Shown here: in pieces, positions 57,101 to 63,950 of the stretch
Numbering within the stretch: position 1 is the first letter of the stretch
How the letters are laid out: every line of letters starts with the position of its first letter
From: Solitalea longa
GTDB taxonomy: Bacteria > Bacteroidota > Bacteroidia > Sphingobacteriales > Sphingobacteriaceae
Direction: 5' to 3'
Assembly (NCBI RefSeq): GCF_002920915.1
Contig: NZ_PQVF01000002.1
Coordinates: 370,313 to 434,312 of the forward strand
DNA length: 64,000 nt
Position numbers and translations under genes: made by a program
Notes under the pieces: model-generated
Seen by the model: the letters and a program-made list of their open reading frames with translations, nothing else
Databases searched by the model: none
What the model was told of the DNA's origin: nothing

Positions 57101-57301
57101 TTGGCCTAATGTTACACGAACACTATCTAATACTTTGGAACTACCGAGGTCTTTTACAAAAACGGTAACCGTTTTAAAAAGGGCTGTGTCCTGGCTGTTT
57201 GACCTTGTCCCTTTAATGCTTTTTGTTTGAGCATAACCTGACTGGCAAAGCAAGCAGATTAGCCAAACAAAAGTTAATAAATAGTACACTTTTTGCTTCA
57301 T
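54173..57301 (-). CDS. SusC/RagA TonB-dependent transporter, locus 2 (first pair)
   Basis: 1042 residues, signal peptide 1-24 (ends GYAQ). The N-terminal extension (about 35-115) is an unusual, diverged beta domain rather than the clear carboxypeptidase-like domain of the other two SusC proteins. Plug about 125-290 with IILLDGVQVTLQTAMDIDL and LQDAVSTASFGLRGGNG; barrel to FTLNANF at the end. It starts the minus-strand block of locus 2 and lies divergent from TPR-HTH regulator 3, 390 bp apart, with a triple TGTAGTRRT array 72-124 nt upstream. Confidence 0.94.
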   Translation of the reverse strand: MKQKVYYLLTFVWLICLLCQSGYAQTKSIKGTRSNSQDTALFKTVTVFVKDLGSSKVLDSVRVTLGQESKFTTNGQVVFENNSSRNLVLYKPGFRRVAKYVTSETVSIAMVSLNESEGFLISTGQSKSVSPLFSGSTVTVKGNDLRKVNSISFIDALKYYVPSLTVTYSNNNGSNPNSLPEIRLRGANNLPYATTLASSKNAGSGVQKNPSASDYVASNVTSNSSPIILLDGVQVTLQTAMDIDLNRIQSVTVLQDAVSTASFGLRGGNGVIAIQTSKPKGGLNISFSEQVQGSKADISSFNSLNAKQKFELENAAGLYPSTSDAVYQKRYDQVYNKGNNTNWLQIPLQNGLGLKHSIAVSTGTENIFYGVTASYNDIQGTMKGSNRKNLDLSTDFGGNLGGFSFSNKFSYLGSDASNSPYGKFSDYTKLNPYWNPYDLNTGKFQRYLEGDVYLNPAYNSTLATTDNAKYARYNNQTNLSLLLGAGFQLNGIASITKQSDELNYFLPPSHTSFDNITAANILSRGRYDYTANSFLDVQGGANLQYQKNLGKHEISASFGENISQASSESELISVSGFAIDRLADISYGTAYKGEKPVSSKIVTRYASTFGNASYSYDKRYQIDLSGALDNYSGLSSASKFGAVGLSWNVQNESFLKNVSWINQLKVKGSLGITGNQNFLSYLDRTAYDYYTNQQYVPGTSNSSTIGQGLGAYLIAYGNKNLKAPQTYKQDAGIDAALFNNRLALNFNVYQQKSSNIIMPTLSASSTGYQSYSYYDNYAGIENKGFEFGIAGTVYRSQRNNLSWNVMLNSLHNTDKITSIAPFIEQVNANSNTASHQEQLQSQYKVGYSPSAIWAVRSAGIDPETGNEIFISKDGLWNADDKVFAGNLTPKWQGSFGTDVTFRQFSLGMYFDYQLGAKVYNQTLADRVENANIAFNVDSRAASAQRWQQDMSNPLYKALSVNGIATSPTYATTRFVENDDKIQCASMMIGYAMPKSIAEKLKAQSMGFKFIVNDAFEWGGANMERGIYYPFQRNYTFTLNANF

Positions 57302-57372
57302 CGAATTGATTTTTTTATTTGAATTACCGAACTACAAATACGCGTTTTTAGCTGATTATCAAACAATAGCGC

Positions 57373-57425
57373 ATCACTACAATATCACTACAGATGGCCT
57401 TATCTATCAATATTTCATTACTACA
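57373..57425 (-). promoter_or_regulatory. Putative operator of locus 2 susC: three direct repeats at 0, 33 and 44
   Basis: On the minus strand TGTAGTAAT (57425-57417), TGTAGTGAT (57392-57384) and TGTAGTGAT (57381-57373). The two inner copies form an 11-nt period. Spacing is the same as at 17817 and 27870, though the DNA between the units does not match, which argues for function rather than shared descent. It sits directly upstream of the candidate -33/-7 boxes. Confidence 0.7.
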
Positions 57426-57621
57426 TAGAGAGAATTCGAAGGCTAAAAAGTGGCGAAAACAAGAAAGTAAACAGAGAGTTAAAAAATATTCCAAGTCGAT
57501 TGGATGAAAACCATGTAAAATTATATTCTGGATTACGTAACAGTTACAGCCAAATATTCTGAAGGGGATAACTTTCCGTATTTAATTAAAGGTCACTTAT
57601 TCAGGGTTTTTCACTAAATTA

Positions 57622-57630
57622 ATCACTACA
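57622..57630 (-). promoter_or_regulatory. Single TGTAGTGAT site before TPR-HTH regulator 3
   Basis: A perfect unit (plus-strand ATCACTACA), with a weaker TTCACTAAA 12 nt away at 57610, about 62 nt before the regulator start. It may give autoregulation (inference). Confidence 0.4.
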
Positions 57631-57663
57631 AAACCTGTTTAAAACAGCCTCAGCTTACTGGAG

Positions 57664-57671
57664 TAGTTTTA
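57664..57671 (+). promoter_or_regulatory. -7-like box of TPR-HTH regulator 3
   Basis: TAGTTTTA fits TAnnTTT(G/A) and ends 21 nt before the ATG, in line with the 22-23 nt seen for the paralogs. Confidence 0.4.
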
Positions 57672-57691
57672 ACAAGTAAAACTGGAAAATA

Positions 57692-59323
57692 ATGCGATTT
57701 TCAGCCTTATTTCTGATGTTATTCTGCCTGGTTCAACTTCTAAAGGCCCAGTCTGTTTCCTCTATCGACAGTTTAAAAAAAGCATTAAAACACACCGAAG
57801 ATGAATTGTCGAAGCTTGCTATCACTAATGAACTTTCGGAAGAATTATATAAGAATAACCCTTCACAAGCACTGGCCTATGCCCATGAATCGGAGTTACT
57901 GGCTCAAAACCTGGGTTCTGATTCATTGTTAAACAACGCATATATTAATCAGGCTACCGCCTATTTACATATTGGCAATTACCCTAAAGCCTTGCAGCTT
58001 TATCAAAAAGCAATAATTGGTGCTCAAAAGCTAGGTGACTCCAACGCGTTGTTTTCAGTCTATGAACGATTGGGAATACTTTATCACTTCCAAAATAACA
58101 ATCGGAAGGCTATACAGTATTTCTTTTACGCCTTAACTCAGTTTTCGAAGAAAAATATAACTAATAAAAAATTGATTGAACGCAAAGCCTATCTGTTAAA
58201 AAACATTGGTATTGTTTACAATGAAACAAAAAACTATTCAATGTCTGCCGATTATTTCAACCAGGCCCTAACATTGGCAAAGCAACTAAATAACCATGAA
58301 TTGATGGCAAATGTGCTCAATTACCAAGGCTCCTTGTTTCTCAACCAGGGAAATAAGGATTTAGCCCTTAAACAATACCTGGAAGCTTTACAATTAAGGA
58401 AAGAAAGCAATAACAAATGGGGCCTGGCGAGTTCTTATTTAAGTATAGGGCAGTATTATTTTAATCAGAAGGATTATGCGAATGCGGAAATTTATTTGAA
58501 AGAAGCTATTGAATCAGGAAAACAGGTTAATTTTTGGCCCAATGTGAGTATGTCATCATTATATCTTTACCAACTATATAAACAAAAGGGCGATTACAAG
58601 AATGCCTTAACAGCATTTGAATTAAATAATGCAGTAAATGACACGTTGTTCAGCATTGATCGGGTAAGAAAAATGCAACAACTGGAAATGCAGTATGATT
58701 TTGATCGTAAGCAGGCTGAGCTGAAAGCTCAGCAACGTAAAAAGGAGATGTATTATTGGCTGGGTACGATAACGCTATTTTTCCTATTATCAGCCGTTTT
58801 TGTTCTTTACTTATGGCAGCGTAACAAAACAAAAAAAATAGAGCTTGAACAACTGAATTTACAACTTGCTAATCAGGAGTTAGAAACAGATTTAGTGACT
58901 AAAGAACAAGAACTTGCTGCACACATTAAGCATCTTAGCAGTAAAAACGAACTGATTAATGAAGTATCGGAAAAATTACTGGCAATTAAACAAAATGTAA
59001 ACGCTAAAACCCAAAACTCTGTTCAAAAAATTACCATGGATATTCAAGCAAACCTCCAACCTGAATTGTTGGATGAACTTGAACTTCGGTTTCAGCAGGT
59101 AAATGAAAATTTTTATAAAAATCTGAATGATAAATTTGTTGACCTTACCCCCAGTGAACGCAGACTTTGCGCTTTACTAAAGCTAAATATGAGCACAAAA
59201 GATATTTCAACAATGACCCACCAAAGTACTAAGGCTATTGATGTTGCGCGTACACGGCTGAGAAAAAAACTAAACCTAACCGGAACCGATCAAAGTTTGG
59301 CCGAATTCCTCGAACAGTTTTAA
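57692..59323 (+). CDS. Membrane-anchored TPR-HTH (LuxR-like) transcription regulator 3
   Basis: 543 residues with an ATG start and signal peptide 1-20 (ends LLKAQS). TPR array about 25-320 (YPKALQLYQKAI, KAIQYFFYALTQF, DLALKQYLEALQL), the marker RVRKMQQLEMQYDFD, a membrane helix about 352-374 (WLGTITLFFLLSAVFVLYLW), a coiled coil, then the HTH about 482-540: LTPSERRLCALLKLNM, TKDISTMTHQ, DVARTRLRKKLNLTG. Divergent from the locus 2 susC gene, so it is the best candidate to control that block. Regulator 4 follows with its own promoter. Confidence 0.88.
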   Translation: MRFSALFLMLFCLVQLLKAQSVSSIDSLKKALKHTEDELSKLAITNELSEELYKNNPSQALAYAHESELLAQNLGSDSLLNNAYINQATAYLHIGNYPKALQLYQKAIIGAQKLGDSNALFSVYERLGILYHFQNNNRKAIQYFFYALTQFSKKNITNKKLIERKAYLLKNIGIVYNETKNYSMSADYFNQALTLAKQLNNHELMANVLNYQGSLFLNQGNKDLALKQYLEALQLRKESNNKWGLASSYLSIGQYYFNQKDYANAEIYLKEAIESGKQVNFWPNVSMSSLYLYQLYKQKGDYKNALTAFELNNAVNDTLFSIDRVRKMQQLEMQYDFDRKQAELKAQQRKKEMYYWLGTITLFFLLSAVFVLYLWQRNKTKKIELEQLNLQLANQELETDLVTKEQELAAHIKHLSSKNELINEVSEKLLAIKQNVNAKTQNSVQKITMDIQANLQPELLDELELRFQQVNENFYKNLNDKFVDLTPSERRLCALLKLNMSTKDISTMTHQSTKAIDVARTRLRKKLNLTGTDQSLAEFLEQF

Positions 59324-59369
59324 ATCCTTGGCAGAAATTGCATCTATTTTAAACTAACTATTTTTTCAA

Positions 59370-59399
59370 TTGCTACATTTTTATAAAATTGTATGTTTG
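59370..59399 (+). promoter_or_regulatory. Promoter of TPR-HTH regulator 4
   Basis: TTG at 59370, a 19-nt spacer, and TATGTTTG at 59392-59399: a full match to the Bacteroidota pattern TTG-N19-TAnnTTTG. It ends 22 nt before the GTG start of regulator 4. Confidence 0.65.
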
Positions 59400-59420
59400 C
59401 TTTTCAAAATTTTCTATTCA

Positions 59421-61121
59421 GTGAGTTGTTGCTTTTCCAATCATCCATTTAACTATAAAAAAGAAAAAATTGATTTTCCTGTAAAACGGTTCATTTTATT
59501 AATTAGTTTTTTTCTGCTTTATTCAAAAGGTTATAGTCAAACCGGCAATGTCGATAGCTTAGAAGGAGTTCTATTGCGCACCGATGATCCTAAGGAGCGA
59601 TTAAAGATTACATTGCTACTTTCGGAGTTAAGCATTAACACCTATCCACAGCACTCATTTAAATACGCCGAAGAAGCACTGAGGCTGGCAGAAAGCTTGG
59701 GTTCTGATTCATTAAAGTTTACAGCAAACTTTTACCTTGCAACTGCCTACCTGGAGTTAGGAAATTATCCAAGAGGATTACAGTTGTATCAACAACTTAT
59801 CAAGGATTCTCAAAAGAACAGGGGCGCAGAAATGCTGCCAAGGATAAACGGCAATATTGGTAACATTTATTATTTCCAACATGATTATAAAAAGGCCCTA
59901 ACCTATTACGAAGAGGCATTAAAAGGGTTTACTATTTCTGAAAATGAGACCAATAAAAAGAAGGTCCTTTTACGTGCTACTTTATTAAATAATATTGGTA
60001 ATTGTTATAACGAAGAAAGGGAGTTTGCCAAAGCAGCATCCTTTTATAACGAATCGCTTACCCTCAACAAAAAGATCAATCATTTGGGAGGCATTGCCAA
60101 TGTACTCACTGATATGGGAAAGCTATACTTAAATCAGGGACAAAATGATCTGGCTCTTAAATATTACAACCAAGCACTCCTACTTCGTAAAAATAACGAT
60201 GACAAACTCGGCTTGGTTCGTTCTTACATTAAAATAGGTGAGTTATACTTTATTCAGCAAAATGACTTAAGCACCGCTGAAAAATATTTTAAGGATGCTG
60301 CTGATTTAGGCATAAGCATTGGTGCCTGGGAAACGGTTAACGAGGCTTCTTACTATTTATACCAATTGTACAAAATACAAGGTAACTATAATAAATCCTT
60401 ATTGTCATTAGAGCTAAATAAACAAGTAAACGACAGTTTATTTAACCAGGAACGTACCCGTAAAATTGCTGAACTAGAAATGCAATTTGATTTCGATCAG
60501 AAAAAACGTTTACTAGATGCCAAACAAAAGGAAAAAGAATTGTACTATTGGATGGGAGGACTTGGACTTTTACTTTCTTTAACCGTAGTTTCCCTTCTCT
60601 TTTTACTGCAACGAAACAAGGCTCGTAATGCCCAGTTAGCACAGATGAAACTTCAACTGGAAAAACGCAGCCTTGAAAGCAATCTGGAACTAAAGGACAA
60701 AGAGCTGGCAACCAACGTATTACATCTTTTAAATAAAAATGAGCTTATTAATACCATATCAGAAAAACTTATTGTTCTGAAAAAGGAGGTTGGAGAAGAC
60801 TCACAAACTGCGGTGCAAAAAATCATGGTTGATCTGCAGTCAAATCTTCAACCCGAATTATTAGAAGAGTTTGAATTTCGGTTTCAACAGGTGCATGATA
60901 AGTTTTATAAAAACTTAAATGAGCAATTCCCGAATCTTACGCCGAGTGAGCGCAGGCTATGTGCTTTTCTTAAACTGAATATGACTACCAAAGAAATTTC
61001 GGCCATAACACACCAAAATGCAAAATCTATAGATGTGGCTCGCACCCGTCTAAGGAAAAAACTGAACTTAACTGGCACCGACCATAACCTGGTAAACTTT
61101 CTTGCCCATTTAGAAGATTAA
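59421..61121 (+). CDS. Membrane-anchored TPR-HTH (LuxR-like) transcription regulator 4
   Basis: 566 residues from a GTG at 59421. A longer frame begins with TTG at 59370, but that TTG is the -33 element of the gene's own promoter, so translation must start later. The GTG lies 22 nt past the -7 box, as in regulator 2. Hydrophobic signal segment FILLISFFLLYSKGYSQ, TPR array (KALTYYEEALKGF, AKAASFYNESLTL, DLALKYYNQALLL), the RTRKIAELEMQFDFD marker, a membrane helix (MGGLGLLLSLTVVSLLFLL), and HTH near the C-terminus (LTPSERRLCAFLKLNM, TKEISAITHQ, DVARTRLRKKLNLTG). Another rare start further down (ATT) cannot be excluded. Target unknown. Confidence 0.82.
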   Translation: MSCCFSNHPFNYKKEKIDFPVKRFILLISFFLLYSKGYSQTGNVDSLEGVLLRTDDPKERLKITLLLSELSINTYPQHSFKYAEEALRLAESLGSDSLKFTANFYLATAYLELGNYPRGLQLYQQLIKDSQKNRGAEMLPRINGNIGNIYYFQHDYKKALTYYEEALKGFTISENETNKKKVLLRATLLNNIGNCYNEEREFAKAASFYNESLTLNKKINHLGGIANVLTDMGKLYLNQGQNDLALKYYNQALLLRKNNDDKLGLVRSYIKIGELYFIQQNDLSTAEKYFKDAADLGISIGAWETVNEASYYLYQLYKIQGNYNKSLLSLELNKQVNDSLFNQERTRKIAELEMQFDFDQKKRLLDAKQKEKELYYWMGGLGLLLSLTVVSLLFLLQRNKARNAQLAQMKLQLEKRSLESNLELKDKELATNVLHLLNKNELINTISEKLIVLKKEVGEDSQTAVQKIMVDLQSNLQPELLEEFEFRFQQVHDKFYKNLNEQFPNLTPSERRLCAFLKLNMTTKEISAITHQNAKSIDVARTRLRKKLNLTGTDHNLVNFLAHLED

Positions 61122-61148
61122 GCTATAGGATGGGAGACCTTGTCATTT

Positions 61149-61195
61149 AAAAACCTAAACCATTCCAATTATTCATGGAAACGGTTTGGGTTTTT
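61149..61195. terminator. Bidirectional terminator between convergent regulator genes
   Basis: Interrupted stem AAAACCTAAACC / GGTTTGGGTTTT with inner CC/GG pairs and T runs on both strands; it serves regulator 4 (plus) and the DUF6377-type gene (minus). Confidence 0.75.
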
Positions 61196-61198
61196 ATA

Positions 61199-62842
61199 TT
61201 ATCTTATAACAGCTGTCGTTTCTGAACCAATTCTTATTACCAACTTTTCGAAATCATCACGAGAAACAGCTGCTTTATTACGAGCCTTTGTTCTGTAATT
61301 ATAAATGGTACTTAAAGAGTAACGCAAAAACGCAGCTATTTTCACACTATCAGTAATCCCTAAACGTATTAAGGCAAAAATCCTTAATTCGGTATTTAAC
61401 AAATCACCCGGCTTAATTTCAATTTGTTCATCAGGTATTAATAATGCATTAAAATCTTTAACAAAAGTTGGATAAAGGTTTAAAAAGATGTGGTCGAAAT
61501 TTCGGTAAAGTTCCTCTACTTCATTGTCAACAATAGATGTTGATTTTAACAGCTTAGATAACTCGTCAAACCTCTTCTCACTTACCTTTTTATTCAGCTC
61601 CTTTCGATAGCTTTCCAATTTGTTTATATAAGTAGAACAGAGATCGAAAAAATGCGCAATATATTCTTCTTTCACTCGATTCGATTCAGAAAGGTCCGTA
61701 TTGCTGCTGTTGAGCTGTTCATTGGTTTTTGTAATTTGTTTATTCAAAACAGCCAACTTTTCATTTGTACCAAAGAGTTCTTCTTTGATCTTTGAGACCT
61801 TGCGCATCTGCTTATAAACATAAAAAACAGCCATAACAAGAAAAATTGCCAGCAAGCTGATCGTTACAAGATATAGCTGAAGCTGACTTTTCCGTTTCGC
61901 CTCTTTCTCCTGGTAGGCCGTGTTTATAATGGTATAAAACGACGACAATTGTGTAGTTCTAAATTGAACATTGCAAAATATGGCATCCTCAATTGCCGAT
62001 TTCATCAATTTGTAAGCCTCGTCAATATTGCCTTCTTTAAAATAGATCAAAGCCAATCGTTGAGTGGATGCATGATCCTTTACTGCACTTTCCAAATCGG
62101 CCATTGCCGAAAGCATAAAGTATTTCTTTTCCAGATCAGGCATATCACTTCTGCTGTAAATAACGCCTAATAAATAAGTAACCATAGCAAAGTCGGGAGT
62201 ATTAGGCTTGGCGATTTTAAGCAAAGGCACCAATTCTCTTTCAGCTGTTTTCAACTGACTTGAATTTACATTCTGTTGAGCAAGATTAATTTTATATCGT
62301 AAGGAAGATGTATCCAAAACAGAAAGCAGTGAATCGCGATATTTTGCTATTTCCTTAATGTAAGTCACATCAAAGCTATTGGTTGCATAATGTTCGTAAA
62401 ATCGAAAATTAGCCTCATAATAATCAGCTAGCATTGGCTTTGATAGCCTTTTCTTTTCGATGCTTTTAAGCATGCTTTCCGATTCGCGGTATCTACCGGA
62501 AGAAGAATAAAGTGCGGCTAATTGAAGTTTGGACTCGTCTATCAGTTCAATTTTATTAAGTTGGCTCGCAATAACCAGGTTCCACTTAACATAGGTAATT
62601 GCCGAATCCAACTTAAACTTTTGATACTCGTTAATCAGATTATTGTTATTCAGGTAGAGCTGCATGAGCGTAGAACCCACGCTATTCAAACTCTTCAAAT
62701 TTTCAATCCGCTCTTGTTTCTTCTTAAAAAAAACAGGTTTGTTGTTAATTGTTGTATTGAGTCTAATAAAAATTGAATCAGATGGCCCATTAGCAAAAGC
62801 TAAGCACCCGCAAACGACAAATAACAACAGTAGTTTTTTCAT
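61199..62842 (-). CDS. DUF6377-type membrane-anchored regulator with TPR-like sensor and HTH
   Basis: 547 residues, signal peptide 1-17 (ends LAFAN). Periplasmic helical repeats about 50-310 (for example YRESESMLKSIEKKRL, IDEAYKLMKSAIEDAI) are shorter and more divergent than in the four TPR-HTH proteins. Membrane helix about 322-345 (LYLVTISLLAIFLVMAVFYVY), coiled coil about 346-400, then a cytoplasmic domain ending in an HTH-like region at about 478-530 (NTELRIFALIRLGI, VKIAAFLRYSLSTIYNYRTKARN). The layout parallels the TPR-HTH family but the C-terminus is different, matching DUF6377 proteins found near SusCD loci. Function as a membrane-bound transcription regulator is inferred. Confidence 0.8.
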   Translation of the reverse strand: MKKLLLLFVVCGCLAFANGPSDSIFIRLNTTINNKPVFFKKKQERIENLKSLNSVGSTLMQLYLNNNNLINEYQKFKLDSAITYVKWNLVIASQLNKIELIDESKLQLAALYSSSGRYRESESMLKSIEKKRLSKPMLADYYEANFRFYEHYATNSFDVTYIKEIAKYRDSLLSVLDTSSLRYKINLAQQNVNSSQLKTAERELVPLLKIAKPNTPDFAMVTYLLGVIYSRSDMPDLEKKYFMLSAMADLESAVKDHASTQRLALIYFKEGNIDEAYKLMKSAIEDAIFCNVQFRTTQLSSFYTIINTAYQEKEAKRKSQLQLYLVTISLLAIFLVMAVFYVYKQMRKVSKIKEELFGTNEKLAVLNKQITKTNEQLNSSNTDLSESNRVKEEYIAHFFDLCSTYINKLESYRKELNKKVSEKRFDELSKLLKSTSIVDNEVEELYRNFDHIFLNLYPTFVKDFNALLIPDEQIEIKPGDLLNTELRIFALIRLGITDSVKIAAFLRYSLSTIYNYRTKARNKAAVSRDDFEKLVIRIGSETTAVIR

Positions 62843-62920
62843 TTTAATAAGAAGACGTGATTTATATCGGGCTCAAAAATGATTAATACTTTTGATTTAA
62901 CAGCGGTTTAAAGCAAAAAT

Positions 62921-62948
62921 AAAGCGTCAAAATAAATTTTGACGCTTT
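62921..62948 (+). terminator. Orphan terminator-like hairpin
   Basis: Stem AAAGCGTCAAAAT / ATTTTGACGCTTT with a 2-nt spacer and T-rich tail on both strands. No gene ends at it on either strand. Confidence 0.7.
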
Positions 62949-63004
62949 TATATGATTTAGGTTATGAAGAAACTTGAATAAAGTTTAGATTTTGGCGGTT
63001 GGAT

Positions 63005-63031
63005 AGTGAGGTATTCCCAGTCTACCTCACT
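63005..63031. other. Perfect 9-bp hairpin upstream of Lrp
   Basis: AGTGAGGTA / TACCTCACT with a 9-nt loop, extended by GGA / TCC. 216 nt before the lrp-like gene; possible operator or RNA element. Confidence 0.4.
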
Positions 63032-63246
63032 TCCATCCACACAGCACTATTTGGGTTTTTATTGATTGTCAATATCAAACATGAGTAACACATTACAAAT
63101 GTCACCATTGCCGATAATAAATACAATACTTCTTTATATTTCCATAAATTTTCTGAAATTTGTTGAAATAATCTAACTTATTTTCAGTTTACAAATACTT
63201 AAAAAGCTGAATTCCGTACTTTTTTCACCAGCAATAATTATAAAAA

Positions 63247-63708
63247 ATGAACCATTTAGACAATGTTGATCTTGACATATTACGCATCCTACAAAAAGAT
63301 GCCTCATTAACAAATAAAGAAATTGCTTTCAAACTGCATAAATCCATTGCTACCATCCACGAAAGGGTTCGAAGATTACATGAAAGAGGGGTAATTACTA
63401 ACGTTGTCGCCATTTTAGATCGAAAAAAGATTAACAAAAAACTACTTGCATTCAGTCACGTATTGTTAAATGCACATACGGCAAGTACATTAAAGCAATT
63501 TGAAGATGAGGTAATTAAGTTTCCGGAAGTAATGGAATGCCTTCAAATGAGTGGATCATTTGACTTTATTTTACGCATTGCAACTGAGGACATGGATACT
63601 TATCATGATTTTTATAGAAACAAACTAGCTTTACTTCCTAATATCACTACCGTACAAAGTTTTTTTGTACTCTCGGAAGCCAAAAGTGATACAGCGTATC
63701 CGTTATAA
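63247..63708 (+). CDS. Lrp/AsnC family transcription regulator
   Basis: 153 residues. N-terminal winged helix-turn-helix about 5-62 (LDNVDLDILRILQKDASLTNKEIAFKLHKSIATIHERVRRLHERGVI, read in pieces) and a C-terminal RAM (AsnC_trans_reg) domain about 70-148 (LLNAHTASTLKQFEDEV, FPEVMECLQMSGSFDFILRI). Full length for the family. Lrp-type proteins sense amino acids or similar metabolites. It stands alone; no adjacent target gene. Confidence 0.93.
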   Translation: MNHLDNVDLDILRILQKDASLTNKEIAFKLHKSIATIHERVRRLHERGVITNVVAILDRKKINKKLLAFSHVLLNAHTASTLKQFEDEVIKFPEVMECLQMSGSFDFILRIATEDMDTYHDFYRNKLALLPNITTVQSFFVLSEAKSDTAYPL

Positions 63709-63788
63709 TTGATGTGATTGGGGTAGACTGTTACTTAGATGATTTGTTTTATTGATTTATTGTTTTATTGTTCTATTGTTAAAAAATA

Positions 63789-63857
63789 AACCACAGAGTT
63801 GCACCGGGTTACACAAAGTCATTCCTACTCCGTGTACCACTGTGCAACTCTGTGGTT
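63789..63857. repeat. Intergenic inverted repeat
   Basis: 16-bp perfect arms AACCACAGAGTTGCAC (63789-63804) and GTGCAACTCTGTGGTT (63842-63857), with further imperfect pairing inward (GGTTACAC / GTGTACC). CCACAGAG-type palindromes of this kind recur in many Bacteroidota genomes (general knowledge). Preceded by a TTATTG-rich low-complexity stretch at about 63740-63780. Confidence 0.75.
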
Positions 63858-63913
63858 ATTAAACAATTTCACCATATAACCATTAGCCATTTAGCCAGGT
63901 CCCTAAACAAACA

Positions 63914-63942
63914 AAGCCCCTTGGCGTGAACCAAGAGGCTTG
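63914..63942 (-). terminator. rRNA operon terminator
   Basis: Stem AAGCCCCTTGG / CCAAGAGGCTT (one mismatch) downstream of the 5S 3' end on the minus strand, with a GTTTGTTTAG tail. Confidence 0.8.
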
Positions 63943-63950
63943 TATAAAAA

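Larger units (their letters stand above)
57302..57691. other. Divergent control region between locus 2 susC and TPR-HTH regulator 3
   Basis: 390 bp, no gene. It contains the triple operator (57373-57425, minus), a -7-like TATTTGTAG at 57332-57340 (minus) about 33 nt from it, a TTTG about 19 nt before that box, a single matching site at 57622-57630, and a -7-like box for regulator 3 at 57664. Confidence 0.65.
62843..63246. other. Intergenic region between the DUF6377-type gene and Lrp
   Basis: 404 bp, no open frame of note. It holds an orphan terminator-like hairpin (62921-62948) and a 9-bp perfect hairpin (63005-63031). Confidence 0.6.

Noticed and set aside
59370..59420. N-terminal extension of regulator 4 from a TTG codon
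   Set aside because: The TTG is the -33 element and the region contains the -7 box of the promoter, so it cannot be part of the mRNA from that promoter.
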